This document shows, in pieces, positions 25,264 through 33,145 of a DNA stretch of 64,000 nucleotides. The DNA lies in contig NZ_JAKUCN010000003.1 of NCBI RefSeq assembly GCF_022808595.1, positions 372,001-436,000 of the forward strand, read 5' to 3'. Under the pieces are notes generated by a model. That model searched no databases and was not told where the DNA came from. It saw only the letters and a list, made by a program, of their open reading frames with translations. A program made the translations under genes and the position numbers. How positions within the stretch are numbered: the stretch's first letter is position 1; each line of letters starts with the position of its first letter. This DNA comes from Microvirga solisilvae. GTDB lineage: Bacteria > Pseudomonadota > Alphaproteobacteria > Rhizobiales > Beijerinckiaceae.

Positions 25264-26312
25264 CAGACCGTCTCCGTCACTTTGCGCAGACGCGGCGGGC
25301 TGTCAGGATTGCGACCGCGCGCCAAGGCAATGGCGTTCACGAGGGGATAAAAGCTTTGAATCATCGCGATGGGCGCGAGATAGGGATGAACGTTCTCGAC
25401 CGAAGGCAGCATGACGGAGGCCGGCCCTTCGGCAGCGCCGGCCACGACAACGGGAACGCCCTGCTCTTTAAGCTTCGTCACGAGATCGTTCACGCCGTTC
25501 AAGGTTTCGTCCTGCTGGCTGAGAACGAGGATCGGGAAATGATCGCCCGCGAGCGTCCAGGGGCCATGCATCAGTTCAGCGGCGCTCATGGCCTCGGCAT
25601 GCACGCCGGACGTTTCTTTCAATTTAAGAGCAGCTTCCTGAGCAACGGCAAAGCCGACGCCGCGGCCAACGACGAAGAGATTGTTGGCCTGCGAGAGTTG
25701 CGAGAGCGCTGCGGACCAATCGATAGCGGCTGCCTTTTCCAGAACATCCGGCAAAGTGTCGAGAGCTGCGAGTAGTTCTTTATCCTGCGACCAATGCGCA
25801 ACCAGCTGGAAGCCTGCGGCCAACGCCGCGATGAAGGATTTGGTCGCGGCAACGCTCTTCTCAGGTCCCGCATGAAGAGGCAGCACGACCTCGCAGGTCG
25901 AGGCGAGGGGCGAAGTGGTGTCGTTGACGAGCGCGACCGTGAGAGCGCCATCGTCACGCCCGGCCTGCGCGAGGTTGAGAATGTCCGGGCTGCGGCCCGA
26001 TTGTGAGACAGCAAGGAAGAGAGCGTCGCGCATGCGCGGACGAGCTTCGTAGACCGATGTTACCGACGGTCCGACGGAAGCGGTCACGAGACCGGAATGG
26101 ATCTCGAGCAGGTATTTGACGAAGGTTGCCGCATTGTCCGAGCTGCCACGGGCACAGGTGACGGCGAAGGGCGGCGGCGAAGCACGCAGGCGCTCGCCCA
26201 GGTCGCGGCACAAAGCGGCATTGGCCGTGAGAAGGCGCGCGACAACCTGAGGCGCTTCGCGTGCCTCGCTCAGCATGGCGGTCGTGGAGGCATTCAAATC
26301 AGGCATCATCAT
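25263..26312 (-). CDS. SIS-domain glucosamine-6-phosphate deaminase (NagB-II type)
   Basis: A 349-residue protein with two SIS domains, equivalent to the isomerase half of GlmS without the glutaminase domain. Visible are TCARGSSDNAATFVKYLLE (first SIS), AVSQSGRSPDILN (phosphosugar loop) and GRGVGFAVAQEAALKLKETSGVHAEAM (second SIS with the GlmS-type KLKE). Such proteins act as GlcN-6-phosphate deaminases producing fructose-6-phosphate and ammonia, and usually replace NagB in alphaproteobacteria. The position between gntR and nagA supports this. Its start (three ATGs in a row at 26312, 26309 and 26306) lies within the end of gntR. Confidence 0.9.
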   Translation of the reverse strand: MMMPDLNASTTAMLSEAREAPQVVARLLTANAALCRDLGERLRASPPPFAVTCARGSSDNAATFVKYLLEIHSGLVTASVGPSVTSVYEARPRMRDALFLAVSQSGRSPDILNLAQAGRDDGALTVALVNDTTSPLASTCEVVLPLHAGPEKSVAATKSFIAALAAGFQLVAHWSQDKELLAALDTLPDVLEKAAAIDWSAALSQLSQANNLFVVGRGVGFAVAQEAALKLKETSGVHAEAMSAAELMHGPWTLAGDHFPILVLSQQDETLNGVNDLVTKLKEQGVPVVVAGAAEGPASVMLPSVENVHPYLAPIAMIQSFYPLVNAIALARGRNPDSPPRLRKVTETV

Positions 26313-27078
26313 GCAACATCCGTTCAGGCGGGCTGATGGTCAGCTCGGCCACGAAATCATAGGCATCGCCCCGGTAATAGGACGAGGTGAACTCGACGAC
26401 TTCGCCCGCAGCCGTAAATGAGCGACGCTCGATATAAAGGGCAGGGCTCTGGGGCTGAACGTGGAGCAGCTTCGCCTGTTCCTCGTTGAGCAGAACCGCA
26501 TGAAGCCGCTGCAGCGCGCGGGTCGGCACGTAACCTTGCTCGTGAAGGGCAGCGTAGAGCGATTGCTTCACAAGTGCGGGGTCCGGCAGGAAGCGTGACG
26601 GAATCACGGCTTGCTCGATCGCCATGGGAATCTCGTTCGCCATGCGCAGGCGATTGATGCGGCTCACGGTGTCGCCTGGCGAGAGACCCAGCGCCATCAG
26701 TTCATCGGGCGAGGCCTGGCCGGTGGAACGGCCCAGGAAAACGGCGGAGGATTGCAGGCCGCGCGCCGACATATCGTCGGTGAAGCTCGACAGGCGCGAG
26801 AGCGGCTGCTCCAGACGCATCTGCGGTGCGATGAAGGTTCCCGATCCCCAACGCTGGACGAGAACGCCTTTCTTGACGAGCCCGGTAATTGCCTTGCGCA
26901 CGGTGACACGTGAGATGCCGAGCTGCTTGGCGAGATCGCGCTCGCCGGGAAGGGCATCGTCCGCTTTCAAGGAGCCCTTGCGGACGGCATCCTCGATGGA
27001 TTGCTGCAGCTGCAGGTAAAGTGGTGTTGGGTTGGCTTCATCCAACGGCAAGGCAAGAGCTGTTGCACCGTCACTCAT
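26299..27078 (-). CDS. GntR-family (HutC/UTRA) transcriptional regulator
   Basis: A 259-residue regulator. Residues about 18-85 form the winged helix (PLYLQLQQSIEDAV, then LPGERDLAKQLGISRVTVRKAI). Residues about 110-250 form a UTRA effector domain (ARGLQSSAVFLGR, INRLRMANEIPMAIEQAVIP, LYIERRSF). HutC-type members such as NagR and DasR sense GlcNAc-6-phosphate or GlcN-6-phosphate and repress amino-sugar genes. The ATG at 27078 has GCGGAGGCAGCC in front and overlaps the kinase stop (ATGA), so it is cotranscribed. Candidate operators are the ATACC box upstream of the kinase and the ACCA-N2-TGGT boxes near anmK and murQ. Confidence 0.9.
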   Translation of the reverse strand: MSDGATALALPLDEANPTPLYLQLQQSIEDAVRKGSLKADDALPGERDLAKQLGISRVTVRKAITGLVKKGVLVQRWGSGTFIAPQMRLEQPLSRLSSFTDDMSARGLQSSAVFLGRSTGQASPDELMALGLSPGDTVSRINRLRMANEIPMAIEQAVIPSRFLPDPALVKQSLYAALHEQGYVPTRALQRLHAVLLNEEQAKLLHVQPQSPALYIERRSFTAAGEVVEFTSSYYRGDAYDFVAELTISPPERMLHDDA

Positions 27079-27956
27079 GGCTGCCTCCGCGAAGAGGCGC
27101 TTCGCCCCAATAGAATGGCGCCGTCCAAGGCATCGGCCTTGGGCTGCACGATGGCCTGTTGAATCGGTGGCGGCAGCCAGGGCTTCAATGGCTCCGACAA
27201 TCCGCCGAACAAGCATAGGGAAGGAGCGCCGAGTTCGAGCAGGCGCATCGCAATGCGCGATGCGCCATCGCCTGCGTCTTTCATCAGGGCGATGCCCAAC
27301 GGATCGCGCCGGCCAGCGTGTTCGAGAACGAGCGGTGCGTAGCGTGCGTAATCGCTCGGGCGCGCAGCGCCGACCCAATCGATCAGGGCTTCCAGGTCGT
27401 TGTTGAATTCGGCCAGAAGCGCGTCCGAGAGAGGCGTCGCAGGTGCGCGCCCGTCATGCGCCCAGATGCAGCGGCGCAGCAGCTCGCGTCCGATGGAGGC
27501 TCCACTGCCTTCGTCCGAAATTTCGAAGCCCCATCCGCCCACATAGCGGCATTGGCCATTTACGCCACCATAACCGCAGGAGCCTGTGCCCAGGATCAGG
27601 ATGGCGCCATCGCCACCGCCAAAAGCGCCGAGCCAGGCGGTATGCGCATCGGTCTCAATGGCGAACGAAGCAAAGGGGTGGGCGCGTGACAGAAGCCGTT
27701 CCACAGCGCTGGCCTGGCCCGCGCCGGCGGCTCCCATGCCCGCATGGATACCTTTCAGGTCGTCTTCCTTAAGCCCCGCCTGGGCAAGCGCCTCGCGGCA
27801 GGCGGTGAGAATGGAGGTCCAGACGAGGTCGGGATCGAGCCGGATATTGGATGGACCGCCCGTGCCTTCACCTAGCAAAGCACCATCGACATTGCGAAGC
27901 CGGGCCCGGCATTTCGTGCCGCCGCCGTCAATGCCGAGGAAAAGGGGCTTGCTCAT
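27075..27956 (-). CDS. BadF/NagK-type N-acetylglucosamine kinase
   Basis: A 293-residue sugar kinase of the BadF/BcrA-type ATPase family with FLGIDGGGTKCRARL (phosphate 1), LILGTGSCGYGGV (phosphate 2), EGSGASIGRELLRR and CLFGGLSEPLKPWL. It probably phosphorylates GlcNAc, providing the substrate of NagA encoded in the same operon. The paralogue in the murQ operon may then serve MurNAc. ATG 27956 was chosen by alignment to the GIDGGGTK start. It has no obvious ribosome-binding site, so a very short leader is possible. A 15-bp ATACC-type palindrome lies 27 bases upstream. Confidence 0.87.
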   Translation of the reverse strand: MSKPLFLGIDGGGTKCRARLRNVDGALLGEGTGGPSNIRLDPDLVWTSILTACREALAQAGLKEDDLKGIHAGMGAAGAGQASAVERLLSRAHPFASFAIETDAHTAWLGAFGGGDGAILILGTGSCGYGGVNGQCRYVGGWGFEISDEGSGASIGRELLRRCIWAHDGRAPATPLSDALLAEFNNDLEALIDWVGAARPSDYARYAPLVLEHAGRRDPLGIALMKDAGDGASRIAMRLLELGAPSLCLFGGLSEPLKPWLPPPIQQAIVQPKADALDGAILLGRSASSRRQP

Positions 27957-27982
27957 GCGAAAAGGAAGTCTCGGAAACCACG

Positions 27983-27997
27983 ATACCAGACCGGTAT
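27983..27997. promoter_or_regulatory. ATACC-N5-GGTAT operator-like palindrome upstream of the nag operon
   Basis: ATACCAGACCGGTAT has perfect 5-bp arms around a 5-base centre that itself contains ACCGGT. It sits 27-41 bases before the kinase start, where a repressor would block the promoter. A partial copy, ATACCAGTAT, is found at 28128-28137. It is a plausible autoregulatory site of the GntR protein. Confidence 0.5.
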
Positions 27998-28160
27998 AAT
28001 GCCACTTAATGTCCAGTTCGGGAAGGGGCAGGGCCCCAGCCATACCCAGGCTTTAAGGGGTGGCAGGAACTTCAAAGGCTGATTCGGAGGAAATTGGGTT
28101 ACGGTGAACCGTTCGGCTTAAAATGCGATACCAGTATGAGGTCACTTGCCCGATACAGCT

Positions 28161-28862
28161 TCAAGTGTTGGATACCGCTGCCGCAATCTTTTGGGCGAGC
28201 GAGCCGCCGAGGATGGCGGCGGGTACATCGGATGCGATGACTCGTCCATCGGCCACGAAGACCATCTGATCGGCAAGGTCGGCCGCGTCTTCGGGCGTGT
28301 GGATCGTCATGAGGATCGTGACCGGACGCCTGCGCCGCATGTCGTCGACGAGTTGGACCATGTCACGTCGAAGACCGGGATCGAGGCTGCTGAAGGGCTC
28401 ATCGAGGAGGATCAGCGGCCTGCCCGAGACGAGCGCGCGCGCCAAGGCCACACGCTGGCGCTGTCCGCCTGACATCTCGCCCGGCTTTCGTTCCCCAAAG
28501 CCTTTCAGGCCCACTGCTTCCAATACCTCTTCAATAGAAGAGCGTTCATCATCCGATATGCGAAGGGAAGGGCGAATGCTCAAGGCGATGTTTTGCGTCG
28601 CGTTGAGATGCGGAAAGAGATTGTGATCCTGGAAGACGATGGCTGCAGGACGCTTGGCAGGCTCAAGCGGCAAGATGTTCTGGCCGTTGAAGGTCAGCGT
28701 GCCGCTCTCCGGCTTTTCGAAACCCGCGATCATGTGCAGCAACGTGGTTTTTCCGCCACCCGAAGGGCCGATGATGGCGCAAAGCGTGCCGCTCTTCACG
28801 CGCATCGTGTAATTGGCCGAAAAGTCGGGCCAGGTGAGACGGCAATTTTCAATCACCAGCAT
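28161..28862 (-). CDS. thiQ: Thiamine ABC transporter ATP-binding protein
   Basis: A 233-residue ABC ATPase. Walker A is GPSGGGKTTLLH, the signature is MSGGQRQRVALARAL, Walker B is PLILLDEPFSSLDPGLR and the H-loop is in TILMTIHTPEDA. ThiQ proteins are short, as here. The start ATG 28862 overlaps the end of thiP by 14 bases; the frame upstream of it is antisense-free but lies inside thiP. Together with thiP and thiB, and the TPP riboswitch ahead of them, this is a thiamine or TPP importer. Confidence 0.92.
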   Translation of the reverse strand: MLVIENCRLTWPDFSANYTMRVKSGTLCAIIGPSGGGKTTLLHMIAGFEKPESGTLTFNGQNILPLEPAKRPAAIVFQDHNLFPHLNATQNIALSIRPSLRISDDERSSIEEVLEAVGLKGFGERKPGEMSGGQRQRVALARALVSGRPLILLDEPFSSLDPGLRRDMVQLVDDMRRRRPVTILMTIHTPEDAADLADQMVFVADGRVIASDVPAAILGGSLAQKIAAAVSNT

Positions 28863-30423
28863 AGGACAAGCGACCTGACACATGAGCGAGGAGGAAGGCG
28901 ATGGCAACGATGAAGAGGCCGATCGCGGACGCTTCATCGAGTCGGTAGGACCCGAGATTCTCGAAGAGAAGATAGGGCAGGGTGATGAGATCCTGCCCGC
29001 CGAACAGCGCGATGATGCCGAAATCGCCGAACGAGAGCGCCATGGCGAGCGCAAAGGCGGAGCCGAAGGGGCGCTTGAGCGCGGGCCAATCCACGATGCC
29101 GAGCTTGTTCCAGCCCGTGATGCCGAGGGAAGCGGCGACGCGCCCATAGCGCTCTTCCGTCGTGAGTAGTTGGGGAGCCAGCGAGCGATAGGCGAAGGGG
29201 ATCGCGGCCAAGCCGTTGATGATCGGCAGAAGGATAAGGCCTGCCGATGAAGGATCGGCGAAATGCCTGATTACGATGAACAGGCCTGCCGTCAACGCGA
29301 AAGGCGGAATGGCAAGCAGCGTGTTTGGCAGAAAATCATAAAAAGCCGCGATCCGTGGCGAGCGCAAGACAATCCGCCATCGACGCGCGGCGGATGCGAG
29401 GGCGAGCGCCAGAATGCAGGCGATGGTTGCAGCAAGGGCAGCGATGACGATGCTGGTAACGAAGGCTCGAACCAGATCCCCGTCCCAGATCTCGGTTATG
29501 TTGCTCAAGCCGCTGAGCAGGCTGAGAGCCAAGGGCGCGATGAAGAGAGTGCTGATGACGAGCACGATTCCGTCGAAGAGCTTCAGGCTTCTGCTCTTCA
29601 CGTCAGCGCGTTGGATCAGGCCGCGAATGGTGTGAGCGGTTGGCGGACGTGTTAGGGCCCAGTTGAGGAGCCCCGTGAGCGTTAGGCAGATCGCCAATTG
29701 GATGAAGGAGAGCCATGCGGCGCGGCCGAAATCGAGATCGATCTTGAGGGCCTCGTAAATCGCTACTTCGAGCGTGGAGCGGCTCGGCCCGCCACCGAGT
29801 GCCAGCACGATGGCGAAGCTCTTGAAGCAGAGCAGGAAGACGAGACCGGCAAGCCCTGGCAATTCGGCGCGCAGAACAGGCCAGTCGAGATGACGGAAGA
29901 TCTGCGTGGGCGAAAAGCCGAGTGCCGATGCGAGGCGCCAATGCTCGGCTGGGACCACGTTCAAGGAATCGAGGAGAATGCGCGCGACATAGGGGCCATT
30001 CAGGAACACATGCGCGATGAGAATTCCGGGATAACCGAAAATGCTGAAGCTGCCGTTCCATCCTAAGAAAGACAGGATGTCGGCAATCCATCCGCTGCGT
30101 CCATAAACGGCGAAGACAGCAAACACGGCAACGATGGTGGGGATCACCATCGTGGTGCTCAAAAGCGCGAGCACCGCATTGCGTCCCGGAAAGCGACGAC
30201 GCGCCAGGGCCAGGGCCAGAGCGATCCCGAGGGCAAGCGACAGAATTGTCGAGAAAGTAGCTTGGATGATGGAGAAGGTGAGGATGCGCCAGAGATAGGG
30301 TCCAATGGAGAAAAGGGTCGGCCTTTCTCCACCGGCTGTAGCAAGGGCGATGAAGCCGCCGGCAACCAGGGCTAGAATGGCGAAGGCCACGAGGCTTCCC
30401 GGATGGGGCAGCTTCCTCGACAT
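28849..30423 (-). CDS. thiP: Thiamine ABC transporter permease
   Basis: A 524-residue permease with two fused permease halves, as usual for ThiP (about 12 hydrophobic segments). Two coupling loops are visible, one near EHWRLASALGFSPTQIFRHLDWP and a second near ERYGRVAASLGITGWNKLGIVDWP. It translocates thiamine and its phosphates delivered by ThiB. It starts 10 bases after thiB and overlaps thiQ. Confidence 0.93.
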   Translation of the reverse strand: MSRKLPHPGSLVAFAILALVAGGFIALATAGGERPTLFSIGPYLWRILTFSIIQATFSTILSLALGIALALALARRRFPGRNAVLALLSTTMVIPTIVAVFAVFAVYGRSGWIADILSFLGWNGSFSIFGYPGILIAHVFLNGPYVARILLDSLNVVPAEHWRLASALGFSPTQIFRHLDWPVLRAELPGLAGLVFLLCFKSFAIVLALGGGPSRSTLEVAIYEALKIDLDFGRAAWLSFIQLAICLTLTGLLNWALTRPPTAHTIRGLIQRADVKSRSLKLFDGIVLVISTLFIAPLALSLLSGLSNITEIWDGDLVRAFVTSIVIAALAATIACILALALASAARRWRIVLRSPRIAAFYDFLPNTLLAIPPFALTAGLFIVIRHFADPSSAGLILLPIINGLAAIPFAYRSLAPQLLTTEERYGRVAASLGITGWNKLGIVDWPALKRPFGSAFALAMALSFGDFGIIALFGGQDLITLPYLLFENLGSYRLDEASAIGLFIVAIAFLLAHVSGRLSYAGD

Positions 30424-30433
30424 GGCGAATGCC

Positions 30434-31438
30434 TCAGCGCGCCGTGGCGTTGAGCCAGGCGTCGGTGAAGGCGCGGCGGCTCTGCTGCACTTCTTCCGGC
30501 GTGAAGAGCAACGCCTTTTGCGGCTGTACCAGATCCTTGAAGGATGCGGGCAAGCCGGCTGCCGGCATCTTGGCCGGCATCATCCAATTGCCTTCGGGCA
30601 TGGCGGATTGGAACGGCTCGCTGAGAATGAAGGCCATGAATTTCTTCGCAAGTTCCGGCTGCTTCGTGGTGCGGGTCATGCCGGCGATCTCCACCTGCAT
30701 GTAATGCCCCTCCGAGAAAGCCGCGGCCTTGTAGTTGTCTTTCTTCTCCACGCCGATGTGATAGGCCGGCGATGTGGTGTAGGACATCACCATGTCCGCC
30801 TCGCCCTTCATGAAAAGGCCGTAGGCTTCCGACCATCCCTTGGTGAAGGTGACGATGCGCGGTTTCAGCGTCGTCCAGGCTTCTCCGCTCTTCTCGCCAT
30901 AGACCTTCTGCATCCACAGCAGCAGGCCCAGGCCCGGTGCGCTGGTGCGTGGATCCTGCAGCACCACCTTCGGGCCGTTGGGATTCTCGACCAGTTCCTT
31001 CAGGCTCTTCGGCGGATTGGGCAGCTTCGCGGAATCGTAGACGAAGGCGTAATAGCCCCAGTCGACGGGAACGAAGATGTCGTCCGTCCAGGCCATCGGC
31101 AGCGCCATATCCTTCATTTCCACGCCGTGCGGGGCAAAGGCGTTGAGCGCTCTAGCCTCGGCGGCGAGGTTCACGTCGAGACCGAGAACCACGTCGGCCT
31201 TCGTGTCCGCTCCCTCAAGACGAAGACGTCCGAGGAGGCTTCCCGCGTCTTCCGCGCTGACCCAGTTGATTTCGCAATTGCAGGTTGTTTCGAAGCGTTC
31301 CTTGACGGTCTTGCCCGGGCCGTACTTTCCGGCAAACGAGCTATAGGTGTAGACCGTGAGAACGGGCTTGCTCTGCGCGAAAACGACATTCGTCGCCAGG
31401 CAAAGCGAAGCAAGAGTGAGAAGAAGTCGGCGTAACAT
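30434..31438 (-). CDS. thiB: Thiamine-binding periplasmic protein
   Basis: A 334-residue binding protein with a signal peptide ending VVFAQ|SKP. The start of the mature protein, LTVYTYSSFAGKYGPGKTVKERFE, is typical of ThiB/TbpA. Further ThiB-like stretches are PVDWGYYAFVYDS and VVLQDPRTSAPGLGLLLWMQ. ATG 31438 was chosen because a GGGAGC ribosome-binding site precedes it and the signal peptide starts there. The gene is the first of thiBPQ, preceded by a TPP riboswitch. Confidence 0.95.
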   Translation of the reverse strand: MLRRLLLTLASLCLATNVVFAQSKPVLTVYTYSSFAGKYGPGKTVKERFETTCNCEINWVSAEDAGSLLGRLRLEGADTKADVVLGLDVNLAAEARALNAFAPHGVEMKDMALPMAWTDDIFVPVDWGYYAFVYDSAKLPNPPKSLKELVENPNGPKVVLQDPRTSAPGLGLLLWMQKVYGEKSGEAWTTLKPRIVTFTKGWSEAYGLFMKGEADMVMSYTTSPAYHIGVEKKDNYKAAAFSEGHYMQVEIAGMTRTTKQPELAKKFMAFILSEPFQSAMPEGNWMMPAKMPAAGLPASFKDLVQPQKALLFTPEEVQQSRRAFTDAWLNATAR

Positions 31439-31519
31439 CAAGTTTGCTCCCATGCATGATGCAAGCCGGGTTGGCGGTACAACTTGCACGGGGCGCAGCT
31501 TGTCCTGCGATATCGCATG

Positions 31520-31608
31520 CTCATTCCCTCCGCCGGCATGACCCGGATCAGGTTCGACGGGTCGGCGGCCCTGCCGCCTCTCAGCCTCGAATGAGGCTCC
31601 CCGTGAGA
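31520..31608 (-). ncRNA. TPP riboswitch (THI element)
   Basis: On the minus strand the leader of thiB contains ACGGGGAGCC, GGCTGAGAGG, GACCCGTCGAACCTGATCC and GGGTCATGCC with GGCGGAGGGA, in the order and spacing of the conserved THI-box aptamer. Binding of thiamine pyrophosphate should reduce thiBPQ expression. In the 80-base region between aptamer and start, CAAGTT (plus-strand 31481-31486) is complementary to AACTTG just before the thiB ATG, giving a possible ribosome-binding-site sequestering hairpin. Confidence 0.95.
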
Positions 31609-31655
31609 CAAGAGGGGTTCTAGAGCAGTTCCGCGGACAGTACAAGGCAAGCGGC

Positions 31656-31671
31656 TAGACCATTTGGTCTA
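31656..31671. promoter_or_regulatory. Perfect 16-bp palindrome, operator-like
   Basis: TAGACCATTTGGTCTA has 7-bp arms around TT. It lies in the divergent region between thiB (riboswitch leader) and the flavoprotein oxidase. It shares ACCA-N2-TGGTCTA with the box at 20246 next to anmK. The same regulator could control these genes; which of the two directions it acts on is not visible. Confidence 0.55.
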
Positions 31672-31750
31672 TCGAAGAGGCCTTCGTACCCTTGCGGCAG
31701 AGCTTGGATTCTGTTTGGAATAGGTAAGTTCTTGTGGATCCTGCGTTGCG

Positions 31751-32953
31751 ATGAGCTCTTCTTTATCCTGTGAAATTGCGGTCGTCGGGCTGGGGGCCAT
31801 GGGCTCCGCTGCCCTTTACCAGCTTGCCAAGAAGGGCGTGAAAGCTATTGGCATCGACCGTTTTTCGCCGCCACACGACCAGGGCTCGACCCATGGAGAG
31901 ACCCGGATCACGCGCCAAGCCATCGGTGAAGGCGAGTTTTATGTGCCGCTCGCGTTGCGCTCCAACGAGATCTGGAAGGAACTGGAGGCCGAGACCGGAG
32001 ATCGGCTGCTGACGCAGAACGGATGCCTGATCATCGATGCCGTCAATTCCAGCTCCAATGGCGTTGTCCGCACGGCCTTCCTGTCCCGCACGAAGAATGC
32101 GGCGGAAGCCTACAATATCCCGCATGAGATCCTCGACGCGGCGGAAATCCGACGTCGGTTCCCTCAGTTCACCCCACGCGAGGATGAGGCCGGTTACTTC
32201 GAGCCTGGGGGCGGCTATCTCAATCCGGAGCGCTGCGTCGCCGTCCAGCTTGATCTGGCGCGCGCTCTGGGGGCGAAAACACAGTTGGGAACAAGCGTCC
32301 TTTCCCTCGAGCCTAACGGAGATGGCGTGCGGGTCGTGACGGATCAGGGTGAAATCCTTGCAGATCAAGTCATCGTCTCCGCCGGGTCCTGGGCGCCTTC
32401 TCTTCTCGGATCTCCTTTCACGCAGTTGCTCGCGCCAAGCCGTCAGGTCATGCACTGGTTCGAGATAGAGCCGGAATTCGCGCAGGATTGGGCGAAGAGT
32501 CCGGTTTTCATCTGGCGCCATGGCCCGAACCCCAACGATTTCTTCTATGGCTTCCCGTCATTGAGCGGCAGCAACACCATCAAAACCGCCGGCGAGCAGT
32601 ATGATGCATTCACTCATCCCGATGATATCGAGCGTCGTGTCACAGCGGGTGAGTCCGACATTATGCACCGGGATCAACTGAAAGGCAGAGTCCAGGGGCT
32701 GCGCACCCGCGCTGTTCGTGCGATCACCTGTCTTTATACAATGACTTCGGATTCCAACTTCCTGATCGACTGGCACCCTGAAAGCGAGCGCATCCTCGTG
32801 GTTTCTCCGTGCTCGGGGCATGGCTTCAAGCATTCCGCGGCCATCGGTGAGGTGGCGGCAGAATGCGTGGTCGATGGAAGGAGCAGGATCGATATTTCCG
32901 CTTTAGCCCTCTCCCGCTTCGAGAGCCCAGCAAACCTGGCGGCAATTCGATGA
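31751..32953 (+). CDS. N-methyl-L-tryptophan oxidase/monomeric sarcosine oxidase-like flavoprotein
   Basis: A 400-residue FAD-dependent amine oxidase of the MSOX/MTOX family. The N-terminal Rossmann motif VVGLGAMGSAALYQLAKKG is followed by the family-typical DQGSTHGETRITR. The covalent-FAD cysteine is C327 in CLYTMTSDSNFLIDW, and the C-terminal SPCSGHGFKHSAAIGE is the second flavin-contact motif. It oxidatively demethylates or deaminates secondary amino acids with release of H2O2. The exact substrate is not visible. It is divergent from thiBPQ and followed by a gap of about 190 bp with no gene. Confidence 0.88.
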   Translation: MSSSLSCEIAVVGLGAMGSAALYQLAKKGVKAIGIDRFSPPHDQGSTHGETRITRQAIGEGEFYVPLALRSNEIWKELEAETGDRLLTQNGCLIIDAVNSSSNGVVRTAFLSRTKNAAEAYNIPHEILDAAEIRRRFPQFTPREDEAGYFEPGGGYLNPERCVAVQLDLARALGAKTQLGTSVLSLEPNGDGVRVVTDQGEILADQVIVSAGSWAPSLLGSPFTQLLAPSRQVMHWFEIEPEFAQDWAKSPVFIWRHGPNPNDFFYGFPSLSGSNTIKTAGEQYDAFTHPDDIERRVTAGESDIMHRDQLKGRVQGLRTRAVRAITCLYTMTSDSNFLIDWHPESERILVVSPCSGHGFKHSAAIGEVAAECVVDGRSRIDISALALSRFESPANLAAIR

Positions 32954-33145
32954 GCTTTCCATTCTTACCGGGTGCGACAATGCGTACGGATGGCTCTTGC
33001 CATCCGCCCCTGGCATTAGTGCGGACACCATGCTTGATGCAGAGTAGGGGGGAGCCTGGGACGGTTTCTCAATGGAAAAAGCTCAGGCGAATTTCGGAAG
33101 AGCAGAAGTGTCGTCGGTCCCTCAAGGGAAAAACAGGTTCACGGA

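Noticed and set aside
28863..29147. N-terminal extension of the thiQ frame
   Set aside because: It lies completely within thiP in another frame on the same strand; ThiQ similarity starts at ATG 28862.
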